Of a stretch of 38,081 nucleotides of DNA, positions 7,619-15,351 are shown piece after piece. A model generated the notes under the pieces. That model was not told where the DNA came from. It was given only the letters and a program-made list of their open reading frames with translations, and made no database searches. The translations under genes and the position numbers were made by a program. The stretch's first letter is position 1; each line of letters starts with the position of its first letter. Origin of the DNA: Candidatus Rokuibacteriota bacterium (GTDB lineage Bacteria; Methylomirabilota; Methylomirabilia; Rokubacteriales; CSP1-6); the NCBI GenBank assembly GCA_003220345.1, contig QHSC01000095.1, positions 1 to 38,081 of the forward strand. The letters are read 5' to 3'.

Positions 7619-8890
7619 CTACTCGAGGATCGACTCGAACTGGAACTTGCAGCCAATCGGGGTGTCGGCCTTCACCACCTTGAAACCGGACATGGTGTCG
7701 TAGTCGACGTCGCCGTTGGCATCGAAGCTCCACTTTCCGTTGATGCCGTCGAAGTTCTTGGTGGTCGAGATCGCCTTGCGCACCGCCTCCCGCTTCTCGG
7801 CGATGTCCTTGGCGCGCTCGATCGCCGAGGCCGCGCGCTTGATCCCGTCGATCGCGACCCGGCCCGCCTCCGCGGCGTAGAGGGCGTAGGCGGTGGGCTC
7901 CTTCCCGAACCGCTTCTTGTATTCCTCGTACGTCTTGGCCCCGGTCCCCTTCATCTTCTCGAAGGGGAGACCCGCGAAGGTCACCCGCATCTCGGTGGCC
8001 ATCGCCACCTCGCAGGTCGCGCCCTTGAGCAGCTCTTCCTCGAGGAGGCCGTCGGGCCCCATGAACCGCACCCGCGGCGCCACCAGCCCCACCTCCTTCA
8101 TCTGACGGATGATGACCTGCGCACCCGTCTCGATGACGCCTCCCATGTAGACGAGGTCCGCGCCCGAGGCGCGCACCTTGGTCAGGACGGGCTTCTGGTC
8201 GGGCTGCTTCCAGTCGATGCCCTCGTTGGCCACGATCGCGAGGCCGATCTTCTTGGCGGTGGCCTCGAAGACGTCTGCGATCCCCTTGCCGTACAGCTCC
8301 TGGTCGTTGAGGACGTACACCTTCTTGGCGCCGAGACGCTTCGCCCACTTGGCGCCGACGGCGCCCTGGATGTCGTCGGCCGGCACCGGCCGGAAGTAGT
8401 TGACGAACCCCAGCGGTCGATAGATCTCGGGCTCGCCCGGCGCGGCGCCCTGCTTCTTGGTCAGTCCCGGATAGGTGTTGGCCGGCGTGATCTGCGCCAT
8501 GTGGGCGCGGTTGTTGATGGGAATCGAGACCTTGGCCGCGCCGGAATTGTAGGTCCCGATGTAGACGATCGCGAGCGGGTCGGCGACCGCCTTGTTCGCG
8601 TTCTCCGCCTCGACCGCGCCGTCCCACTTGCCCGTCTGTGGGGAAGCGTCGTCGAGATTGATCACTTCGAGACAGTAGCCGGCGACCGTGCCGCCGGCCT
8701 CGGACACGGCCAGATCGACGCCGTTCTTCATGCCCGTGCCCTCGGGAATCATCGCCCCCTGCATCGGCCACGAGGTGTAGATGCGAAGTTTGCCCTTCGG
8801 ACACTGCTGAGCGGTGGCGTCCATCGGAATGGTGGCCACCATGACGAGCACCGCGGCCCCGAATGTTCCCAGCCATCCCCACCTGCGCAT
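7619..8890 (-). CDS. Branched-chain amino acid-type ABC substrate-binding protein
   Basis: A 423-residue periplasmic binding protein of the type I, LivK-like fold (Peripla_BP_6). The ATG at 8890 follows GGGAGGGGGAC, which decides it over another ATG 18 bases upstream. A signal peptide is clear: MRRW, a hydrophobic stretch GTFGAAVLVMVATIP and a likely cleavage after DATA. Motifs include IYTSWPMQGAMIPEGTGMKNG at the start of the mature domain, YVLNDQELYGKGIADVF, and TAYALYAAEAGRVAIDGI in the C-terminal lobe. It opens the operon with LivH, the LivM-LivG fusion and LivF, so this is a complete importer. Binding-site residues cannot be read well enough to name the ligand. Confidence 0.92.
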   Translation of the reverse strand: MRRWGWLGTFGAAVLVMVATIPMDATAQQCPKGKLRIYTSWPMQGAMIPEGTGMKNGVDLAVSEAGGTVAGYCLEVINLDDASPQTGKWDGAVEAENANKAVADPLAIVYIGTYNSGAAKVSIPINNRAHMAQITPANTYPGLTKKQGAAPGEPEIYRPLGFVNYFRPVPADDIQGAVGAKWAKRLGAKKVYVLNDQELYGKGIADVFEATAKKIGLAIVANEGIDWKQPDQKPVLTKVRASGADLVYMGGVIETGAQVIIRQMKEVGLVAPRVRFMGPDGLLEEELLKGATCEVAMATEMRVTFAGLPFEKMKGTGAKTYEEYKKRFGKEPTAYALYAAEAGRVAIDGIKRAASAIERAKDIAEKREAVRKAISTTKNFDGINGKWSFDANGDVDYDTMSGFKVVKADTPIGCKFQFESILE

Positions 8891-9041
8891 AGCGTCCCCC
8901 TCCCGCATGACTACGGCGTGAGCAACGACTACCTCCGACCCGAGCTTGGCCGGATGCTGGAGACTCGAGCGCCGGCTGTCAAGGTGTTTCTTGGGTCTCG
9001 TCCTAGGCTATCCTGTGGGCCACCGAACGGAGGAGATGCCT

Positions 9042-9869
9042 ATGGCGCAACCACGAGTCATCTACGACGCGAAGCCGGGCTCGCCGATCGCGGTGGATCA
9101 CGCGTTCTACGACCGGCTGGCCGGCCAGACCGCATCCCGCACGCTGGTCGAGCGCTTCATCGTGCCGATGCGCTCCGGTCGCGCCTGGCCGGTGCGTGCC
9201 GGCCAGCTGTTCCGCATCGTGGCCGTGGAGGGGGCCCAGGTCGCGGACTTCAACGCCTGGAGTCTCGGCAACCCCCGCGAGCGCTTCTGGGCCGCGCGGA
9301 CCAAGCAGCTCCATCGCGCGCACGTCACCACCTACGACCGGCTCTGGTCCTCCCTGCCCTACCTCCGGCCGATGCTCACGATCACCAACGACACGATCCG
9401 GTACGGCCGCGACGCGGACGGCGCGGGCTGCCACGACCTGCTCGGCACGCGATGCGACCCCTACGTCCACAAGATGCTCAACGGCGAGGACTTCGATCTC
9501 TGCTGCCATTCCAACCTGGTGCGCGCGATCGCTCCCTACCGTCTCACCGAGCTCGACGTTCACGACGTGCTGAATGTCTTCCAGGTCACCGGGCTGACCG
9601 CGGACGACCGCTACTTCGTCAAGGCGAGCCCGGCGAAGAAAGGAGACTTCATCGAGTTCTTCGCCGAGATCGACGTGCTCTGCGCGATCTCGACCTGCCC
9701 TCACGGCGATCTCTCGGTGCAGATGTGGGGGGAGGAGGCGGGCGATCCGCTCAGCACCTGCCGCCCGCTCGGCGTGGAGATCTGGCAGCCGGACCCGGCG
9801 CTCCTCGCGGGCTGGCGCCCTCCCGAGGTTTCGGACTATCGCGGAGACCACGGCCTCCGCCGCGGGTAG
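9042..9869 (+). CDS. DUF1989 (urea carboxylase-associated) family protein, first of two
   Basis: A 275-residue cytoplasmic protein of the DUF1989 family (PF09347). Of two in-frame ATGs, 9042 lies eight bases from GGAGG and is preferred to 9036. Family marks are QVADFNAWSLGNPRERFW, the probable metal-binding segment GCHDLLGTRCDPYVH, and the late Cys segment CAISTCPHGDLS. Relatives occur as pairs beside urea or guanidine carboxylases, and from my recollection of published work such pairs form carboxyguanidine deiminase. No carboxylase is in this window, so the function here is open: probably hydrolysis or deimination of a small nitrogen compound. It is divergent from the Liv operon and lies 156 bases before a second DUF1989 gene. 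Confidence 0.85.
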   Translation: MAQPRVIYDAKPGSPIAVDHAFYDRLAGQTASRTLVERFIVPMRSGRAWPVRAGQLFRIVAVEGAQVADFNAWSLGNPRERFWAARTKQLHRAHVTTYDRLWSSLPYLRPMLTITNDTIRYGRDADGAGCHDLLGTRCDPYVHKMLNGEDFDLCCHSNLVRAIAPYRLTELDVHDVLNVFQVTGLTADDRYFVKASPAKKGDFIEFFAEIDVLCAISTCPHGDLSVQMWGEEAGDPLSTCRPLGVEIWQPDPALLAGWRPPEVSDYRGDHGLRRG

Positions 9870-9881
9870 GAGTCTGTCAGA

Positions 9882-9998
9882 GTAATCGCCAGATTCTCGC
9901 GAGCAGGAATGTTCCGCTTCGAGCGCGGGCTTCGCCGGCGCAACCGGTTCGGGGGAAAGCTTCGGAAGGGGGGCGGAGCCCCCCTCCGAGCTACCTAG
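9882..9998. repeat. Dispersed 115-bp repeat, copy A, with strong internal hairpin
   Basis: This sequence recurs in inverted orientation at 31263-31378. Shared blocks include CTCGCGAGCAGGAATGTTCC, then CTTCGAGCG, GCCGGCGCAA and the final GGGGGGCGGAGCCCCCC with CTCCGAGCTACCTAG. Overall identity is roughly 85 percent by eye. The G-run/C-run part (about 9963-9988) can form a very stable stem and might terminate the first DUF1989 transcript. The copy lies between the two DUF1989 genes, 12 bases after the first stop and 27 before the second start. Confidence 0.85.
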
Positions 9999-10025
9999 CC
10001 GCGAGCGAGGAAGGAGGAAGGACGT

Positions 10026-10628
10026 ATGACAACCACGCAGAGCCTCACGATCCCCGCCCGGCGCGGCGCGGCCGCGCGGGTGGCCGCCGGCCAGCGCGTC
10101 AAGGTCATCAATACCCACGGCACGCAGGTGGTCGATACCTGGGCATTCAACGCGAGCGACGTCACGGAATGGATGTCGATGGAGGCCAGTCGCGCGTGGT
10201 TCATGAAGCTGCGGGCCGCCGTCGGCGACGCGTTCCTCACGAACCAGCGGCGGCCCATTCTGACCCTCGTCGAGGACACGTCGGGAGGCGCCCACGACAC
10301 CCTCATCGCCTCCTGCGACGCCCCGCGCTATCGCCTGCTCGGCGTCGAGGGTCACCACGACAACTGCCGCGACAACCTGCACGCGGCCCTCGCCGCCCTC
10401 GGCCTCACGGTGCCCTCCACCCCGTCGCCGCTCAACCTGTTCATGAACATTCCCTGGACGGCCGACGGGACCCTTGCCTGGGCAGAGCCCGTCTCGACGC
10501 CGGGGAGCTACGTGGTGCTTCGCGCGGAGATGGATATGGTGATCGCCTTCTCCGCCTGCCCGCAGGACATCCTGCCCATCAATGGCCGCACGGGGCAGAC
10601 CACCGAGGCCCACTTCACCATCGAGTAG
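10026..10628 (+). CDS. DUF1989 family protein, second of two
   Basis: A 200-residue protein, shorter than its neighbour but of the same DUF1989 family. The ATG at 10026 follows AGGAGGAAGG closely. Conserved parts are IPARRGAAARVAAGQRVKV, QVVDTWAFNASD, GGAHDTLIASCDAPRY, HHDNC and AFSACPQDILPINGR. His in GGAHDT, Cys in IASCD and Cys in SACPQD are the probable metal or active-site ligands. Paralogues of unequal length placed side by side are usual for this family and suggest a hetero-oligomeric enzyme. The repeat at 9882-9998 between them, with its hairpin, could separate their transcription. It converges on the Opp ATPase gene with a gap of 52 bases. Confidence 0.87.
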   Translation: MTTTQSLTIPARRGAAARVAAGQRVKVINTHGTQVVDTWAFNASDVTEWMSMEASRAWFMKLRAAVGDAFLTNQRRPILTLVEDTSGGAHDTLIASCDAPRYRLLGVEGHHDNCRDNLHAALAALGLTVPSTPSPLNLFMNIPWTADGTLAWAEPVSTPGSYVVLRAEMDMVIAFSACPQDILPINGRTGQTTEAHFTIE

Positions 10629-10680
10629 GAGTCGTTGGACGTCTTGCACGAGCCGCGGCCCGCCGTTGCCAGGCCCTTGC

Positions 10681-12732
10681 CTATCCGCTCACGCTGGCGC
10701 TCTGGAGCTGCGTCAGCTCGTCCGCGGGAATGTGGCAGACGATGCGATGGCCGCCCGCGAGCTGCAAGGTGGGCGGCGGGGTCTCATCACAGATCGCGCC
10801 GATCCGCCGAGGGCAGCGGCCGCTGAACGGGCAGCCGCGCGGGACCTCGGTCGCGCTCGGAAGCGGGCCCTCGAGGACGATGCGGGTGCCCTGGGCGTCG
10901 GGGTCGGGCACGGGGACGGCGGACAGCAGCGCCTCCGTGTACGGATGAAAGGGCGGCGCGAAGACGTCCGCAGCCCGACCGAATTCGACGACGGCGCCGA
11001 GATACATCACCGCGACGTGATCGGCGAGGTAGCGCACGACCGAAAGGTCGTGGGAGATGAAGATCAGCGTGGCGTCTCGCTCGGCCTGGATCTCGTTCAG
11101 CAAGTTGATGATGGAGGCCTGCACGGAGACGTCGAGCGCGGAGACGGGCTCGTCGGCCAGGATCACGTCGGGATTGCCGGCCAGCGCGCGCGCGATGGCC
11201 ACGCGCTGCTTCTGGCCTCCGGAGAGTCGGTCGGGCTTGCGGCCGGCGAGCTCCGGCGGGAGCTTGACGACCTCGAGGAGACGCCTGACCTCGCCCGTCT
11301 CCTCACGGCCTGCCAGACGACGCAGGCGCCGGAGGGCCCGGCCAATCGCATAGCCGACGCTGTGGCTCGGGTTGAGCGTGCTGTCGGGGTTCTGGAACAC
11401 CATCTGGATGCTGCGCTTGAGCGCGAGCGGCCGCGATTCCACGCGGGCCGAGGCCACCTCGGTGCCCTCGAGCTCGACGTGGCCGGCGCTCGCCGTCTCG
11501 AGGCCGGCGAGCACCTTGGCCAGCGTGGACTTGCCGCAGCCAGACTCGCCGACGATCGCGAGGGTCTCACCTTTCGTGGCGATCAGATCGATGCCGCTGA
11601 GGGCGCGGATCGGCGCGCGGCCTGATCCAAAGAAACCGCGGCGCTGACGGTAGAGCTTCTCGAGGCCGTCGATCTTCAGGGTGATCGCGCTCGAGGCTCG
11701 CTCCACGACGGCGCCCGCCGCGCCTCGCTTGCGCTCCCAGGGGGAAAGCTCCGCGGCCCGCACACACTGCACCCGGTGTCCGGCCTCATTGGCCAGGGGC
11801 AGGACGGGAATCGCCTGCGAAGTACAGCGGCCGGGCTCGACGTGGGGGCAGCGCGCGGCAAAGCCGCAGCCGGCGGGCCGCGCGAGAGCCGGCGCCACCT
11901 GGCCCGGGATGGGCACGAGCGGCGCCTGGCGCTTGTCGCGACCGAGTGACGGCAGGCAGTCGAGAAGCCCGCGCGTGTAAGGATGTCGCGGGTTCTTGAA
12001 GACCTGCCGGATCGAGCCTTCCTCCACGAGCTCGCCGGCGTACATGACGCCGATCCGGTCGCACACGCGCACGACCGTGCCCAGGTTGTGGCTGATGAAG
12101 AGGACAGAGGTGCCGTGACGCTGGCGGAGCTCGCGCACCAGGTCGAGCACGGCCGCCTCCACGGTCACGTCGAGCCCCGTGGTCGGCTCGTCCATGATCA
12201 GGAGCGCGGGTTCGGCGATGAGGGCCATGGCGATGACGATGCGCTGCTGCTGGCCACCCGAGAGCTGGTGCGGGTAGCGCCCCAGCACGCTTTCCCCGTC
12301 CTGCAGCCTGACCTCGGCGAGCATCTCGAGCGCGCGGGCCCGGGCCGACCGCTCGTCCAGGCCCTCGTGGAGCATGGGCACTTCCATGAGCTGGCGCCCC
12401 ACCGTCATGACCGGGTTCAGGCTCGCCATCGGGTCCTGGTACACCATGGCGACGCGTCGCCCCCGCATCGCCCGCAGCTCACCCACCGTCATCGCGGCGA
12501 CGTCGCGCCCCTCGAAGACGATCCGCCCGCCCATGATTCTCCCGGCCCCGCCCAGATAGCGCACGATGCCGAGGGCGACCGTCGACTTGCCGCATCCGGA
12601 TTCGCCGACCAGGCCCATGGCCTCGCCGGGAGCGAGCGCGAAGGTCAGGCCGGGGATGACATTGACCTCGCCGGCCCGGCTGAAGTACGAGATGCGGGCA
12701 TTCTCGAGCGCGAGAATCGGGGTCTCAGTCAC
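10681..12732 (-). CDS. Oligopeptide/dipeptide ABC transporter double ATPase (DppD-DppF fusion)
   Basis: A 683-residue protein holding two complete nucleotide-binding domains in tandem, equivalent to DppD and DppF. Each has a Walker [10 protein letters not shown]. The signatures are [15 protein letters not shown] and [15 protein letters not shown], and the Walker B motifs are [12 protein letters not shown] and [12 protein letters not shown]. After each domain comes an oligopeptide-transporter C-terminal region with the Cys-containing [16 protein letters not shown] and [16 protein letters not shown]. Such double ATPases are common in Opp-like systems. The start overlaps the end of the upstream permease gene by eight bases. 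It is the last gene of a permease-permease-ATPase operon without a binding protein. Confidence 0.93.
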   Translation of the reverse strand: MTETPILALENARISYFSRAGEVNVIPGLTFALAPGEAMGLVGESGCGKSTVALGIVRYLGGAGRIMGGRIVFEGRDVAAMTVGELRAMRGRRVAMVYQDPMASLNPVMTVGRQLMEVPMLHEGLDERSARARALEMLAEVRLQDGESVLGRYPHQLSGGQQQRIVIAMALIAEPALLIMDEPTTGLDVTVEAAVLDLVRELRQRHGTSVLFISHNLGTVVRVCDRIGVMYAGELVEEGSIRQVFKNPRHPYTRGLLDCLPSLGRDKRQAPLVPIPGQVAPALARPAGCGFAARCPHVEPGRCTSQAIPVLPLANEAGHRVQCVRAAELSPWERKRGAAGAVVERASSAITLKIDGLEKLYRQRRGFFGSGRAPIRALSGIDLIATKGETLAIVGESGCGKSTLAKVLAGLETASAGHVELEGTEVASARVESRPLALKRSIQMVFQNPDSTLNPSHSVGYAIGRALRRLRRLAGREETGEVRRLLEVVKLPPELAGRKPDRLSGGQKQRVAIARALAGNPDVILADEPVSALDVSVQASIINLLNEIQAERDATLIFISHDLSVVRYLADHVAVMYLGAVVEFGRAADVFAPPFHPYTEALLSAVPVPDPDAQGTRIVLEGPLPSATEVPRGCPFSGRCPRRIGAICDETPPPTLQLAGGHRIVCHIPADELTQLQSASVSG

Positions 12733-13621
12733 GGAGCCCGATCTCCCGGAGGCCGACCGCGAGCAGGTTGAAGCCGATCACGAGCGAGGAGATGGCCGCG
12801 CACGGGAAAAGGGCCATGTGCGGCCACACGGACATCATGCCGTAGGTGTCCTTGACCATGCCGCCCCAGTCGGGGTCGGGCGGCGGCAGGCCGATACCCA
12901 GGAACCCCAGCGCCCCGATGATCACCACGTTGTAGCCGGTGCGCAGGCACATGTCGACGATCAGGGGCCCGCGCGCGTTCGGCAGGATCTCCACGAGCAT
13001 GATGTAGAGGGGTGACTCCCCGCGCATCTTCGCGGCGGCGACGTACTCGCGCTCTCGCAGCTCGATGGTGAGGCCGCGCACGATGCGCGCGATGATCGGG
13101 GCCTTGGTCAGCGTGAGCACGCCGATGATGTTCAACGCCGAGGAGCCGAAGTGGGCCAGAATGATCATGTAGAGGATGATCACGGGGAACGACAGCACGA
13201 TGTCGCACGCTCGCACGATCACGAGATCGATGACGCCGCGGTAGTAGCCGGCCGTCAGCCCGAGGAGGGAGCCCAGGATGGCCGCGCCCAGCACGGCCAG
13301 AGGGGCCACCGTCAGCACCGTCCGCGCGCCCCACAGGACGCGCGAGAGAATGTCGCGGCCGAGATGATCGGTGCCGAGCCAGTGGGCAGCCGAGGGCGTC
13401 GGGTGGGCGAGGGCGGCCATGTCGTTGGCGTTGGGCGGATACGGGGCGATCGCCGGCGCCAGGGCCGCCGCCGCGACCCAGAAGACGATGATGCCCACAC
13501 CGATCAGCGCAGGCTTGGACTCGCGAATCCTTCCGAGCCGACGCGCCCACGCGCGGACGTCGCCACCCCGCACGCTCTCGGGAACAACGGGAACGCCTTC
13601 GGCCGTCGCGGGAATGGCCAC
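12725..13621 (-). CDS. Oligopeptide/dipeptide ABC permease, DppC type
   Basis: A 298-residue inner-membrane permease. It starts with GTG at 13621, seven bases after the DppB-type gene. An N-terminal cytoplasmic stretch of about 35 residues precedes the first membrane segment ALIGVGIIVFWVAAAALAP. Then come the DppC marker HWLGTDHLGRDILSRVLWGA and about five more membrane segments. The loop that docks on the ATPase is EYVAAAKMRGESPLYIML followed by EILPNARGP. The C-terminal region FLGIGLPPPDPDWGGMVKD is typical. Substrate cannot be told from the permease. Confidence 0.93.
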   Translation of the reverse strand: MAIPATAEGVPVVPESVRGGDVRAWARRLGRIRESKPALIGVGIIVFWVAAAALAPAIAPYPPNANDMAALAHPTPSAAHWLGTDHLGRDILSRVLWGARTVLTVAPLAVLGAAILGSLLGLTAGYYRGVIDLVIVRACDIVLSFPVIILYMIILAHFGSSALNIIGVLTLTKAPIIARIVRGLTIELREREYVAAAKMRGESPLYIMLVEILPNARGPLIVDMCLRTGYNVVIIGALGFLGIGLPPPDPDWGGMVKDTYGMMSVWPHMALFPCAAISSLVIGFNLLAVGLREIGLRD

Positions 13622-13628
13622 GCGGCCC

Positions 13629-14579
13629 TCAGGCTCGGATGCGTGGGTCGAGGAGCATGTAGGCGAGATCGCCGAGGATCTGCGTCATGACCGCCACGCC
13701 CACGGCCACGAGCGCACCCACCTCGACCAGCGCGATGTCCTTGAAGAGCGCGGCCTCCAGCATCATGCGGCCGAAGCCCGGGTAGGCGAAGACGGTCTCG
13801 ACCACCACGACGCCCGAGATCAAGTAGTTGATCTGGAGCAAGATCACGGTGATGGGGTTGATCATGGCGTTTCGCAGCGCGTGACGGACGACCACGCGGC
13901 GGAAGCTCATGCCCTTCAGCACCGCGGTCCGGATATACGGGCGCTGCATGACCTCGATCATCGACGCGCGGATCATGCTGACGACGTAGCCGGCGTCGAA
14001 GAGGACGATGACGGCCACGGGCAGCACGAGCTGCGAGGCGACGGACCAGCCGCCGCCCGCCACCAGCGTCGCCGTGCCGGGAAGCCAGCCGAGCGCGACC
14101 ACGAAGACGCTGGCGAGGAAGACGCCGAGGGCGAACTCCGGCACCGAGGCGACCACCGTGCTGAAGATCAGGATGGCGCGGTCGAGCGCCGACGATTCGC
14201 GCATGCCGGCCACGATGCCGAGGAGCATCGACAGGGGCACGATGCAGGCGAAGGCGAGGGCGGCGAGAAACGCGGTATTGGCCAGGCGCGTCCAGATGAT
14301 GTCCTTGACCGGCACCTTGAAGCGTGTCGAGTTGCCGAGATCGCCGGAGGCGATCTTGCCGAGGAACTCGACGTAGCGCACGAGGACGGGCCGGTCGAGC
14401 CCCATCTGCTTGGTGAGGATCTCGACCTGCTCCTGCGTCGCGTACGCGCCCAGGATCTTCCGGGCCACGTCGCCGGGGGAAAACTCGCTGAGGGTGAAGA
14501 CGAGGAACGACACCACGAGCAGCGTGAGGAGCAGAAACGCCAGGTGCTTGCACAGGAATCGCGCCACGGTGAGCGCCAC
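13629..14579 (-). CDS. Oligopeptide/dipeptide ABC permease, DppB type
   Basis: A permease of about 316 residues with six membrane segments. Near the N-terminus it has FLLLTLLVVSFLVFTLSEFS, PGDVARKILG and QMGLDRPVLVRYVEFLG, typical of DppB/OppB. The ATPase-coupling loop is YIRTAVLKGMSFRRVVVRHA. The GTG at 14579 is preferred because AGGGGTAGG precedes it. A TTG at 14606 and another GTG at 14567 are alternatives. It is the first gene of the operon, which lacks its own substrate-binding protein. The nearest family-5 binding protein is at 25116. Confidence 0.9.
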   Translation of the reverse strand: MALTVARFLCKHLAFLLLTLLVVSFLVFTLSEFSPGDVARKILGAYATQEQVEILTKQMGLDRPVLVRYVEFLGKIASGDLGNSTRFKVPVKDIIWTRLANTAFLAALAFACIVPLSMLLGIVAGMRESSALDRAILIFSTVVASVPEFALGVFLASVFVVALGWLPGTATLVAGGGWSVASQLVLPVAVIVLFDAGYVVSMIRASMIEVMQRPYIRTAVLKGMSFRRVVVRHALRNAMINPITVILLQINYLISGVVVVETVFAYPGFGRMMLEAALFKDIALVEVGALVAVGVAVMTQILGDLAYMLLDPRIRA

Positions 14580-14640
14580 CCTACCCCTGTCCGATGGCGC
14601 CGTCAACGGCGCCGGGTGTCAGAAACCTTCCCTTAACGTT

Positions 14641-14658
14641 CCCCTCTGGGAAGAGGGG
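14641..14658 (-). terminator. Short hairpin after the DMSP-lyase-like cupin gene
   Basis: CCCCTCT and AGAGGGG pair around a four-base loop, starting seven bases beyond the cupin stop on the minus strand. No T-run follows, so this is a possible terminator or RNA-stabilising stem rather than a clear intrinsic terminator. Confidence 0.35.
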
Positions 14659-14664
14659 CGGCTC

Positions 14665-15351
14665 TCACCGGTCAGGAAACAGGGTGGCGTGGGTCGCGAG
14701 ATCTCCGCGCCAGAGATAGAGGGCGAGCAGCGGCGAGCTGCCGGCGCGCGTCGCGTGAGGCACATTCGGCGCGTGATAGATGGCCGTGGCCAGCGGCTCT
14801 CGACGCCACGGTCCCGCTCCCATCCACCACTCCCCTTCCGAGGTCAGCGTGTAGTAGATCTCGATTGCCGGATGCTCGTGCCGCGGGTAGTGGGTCCCCG
14901 GCCCGAGGAGAAGCACGCCGAGAGCCAGCTGCGGATCGACGGCGATTGCCGGCGGTCCGTCGGCGGGTCCGACGATGACGGCATAGCCGTAATTGTCGAG
15001 AAACCCCGGACCGGGAGGGTGGCGCCGGTAGTTTGGATTCTGCGTCCAGGACAGCGACGGCCCGAGCTGCCGAAGGGCCGAGATGAGGGGCTCCGGAGGA
15101 CCGCCCACTGCCGCGTCCAGGACACTCTCCCAGAACCGGCAGACGGGAAGACGCTCCGGTGAGACCTTGCGGTCGGGCCAGCCGTCCGTCGCGTCGATCG
15201 AGCGCGTGAGCCGGGCGAACTCGCCGAGAGGAGCCGCGATGCTCTTGTCACCGGCGGCCGAGGCGACCAGCGCACCCTCGAGAGCGATCAGGAATCGACG
15301 CAGGATGGTCCGCCTCTCCGGCGGATCAGAATGCGCTATGCTCTGCCCCAT
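14665..15351 (-). CDS. DMSP-lyase-like cupin (DddL/DddQ/DddY superfamily)
   Basis: A 228-residue protein with an N-terminal helical part and a C-terminal cupin barrel like the DMSP lyase family (PF16867). SWTQNPNY (101-108), GPGFLDNYGYA, LLLGPGTHYPRHEHPAIEIYY and LLALYLWRGDL are family-typical. Candidate metal ligands are H160, E164 and H199, with Y166 as the likely base. The spacing H-x3-E-x-Y and a His 39 residues on agrees with what I recall of DddQ and DddY. Lyases of this group cleave DMSP to dimethyl sulfide and acrylate, but the superfamily also holds proteins of other function. The ATG at 15351 is backed by GAGGGAG seven bases upstream, and overlaps the start codon of the divergent M24 gene. 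No signal peptide is seen. Confidence 0.8.
   Translation of the reverse strand: MGQSIAHSDPPERRTILRRFLIALEGALVASAAGDKSIAAPLGEFARLTRSIDATDGWPDRKVSPERLPVCRFWESVLDAAVGGPPEPLISALRQLGPSLSWTQNPNYRRHPPGPGFLDNYGYAVIVGPADGPPAIAVDPQLALGVLLLGPGTHYPRHEHPAIEIYYTLTSEGEWWMGAGPWRREPLATAIYHAPNVPHATRAGSSPLLALYLWRGDLATHATLFPDR

Noticed and set aside
9963..9988. The GGGGGG/CCCCCC stem as a classical intrinsic terminator
   Set aside because: No T-run follows on either strand and the stem is part of a dispersed repeat; it is noted as a repeat with possible terminator effect.
7580..10948. A very long open frame on the plus strand across the Liv binding-protein, DUF1989 and Opp ATPase genes
   Set aside because: Its translation is low-complexity (Arg, Gly, His and Pro rich) without family motifs and lies antisense or out of frame to clear genes. 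It is an effect of high GC content.
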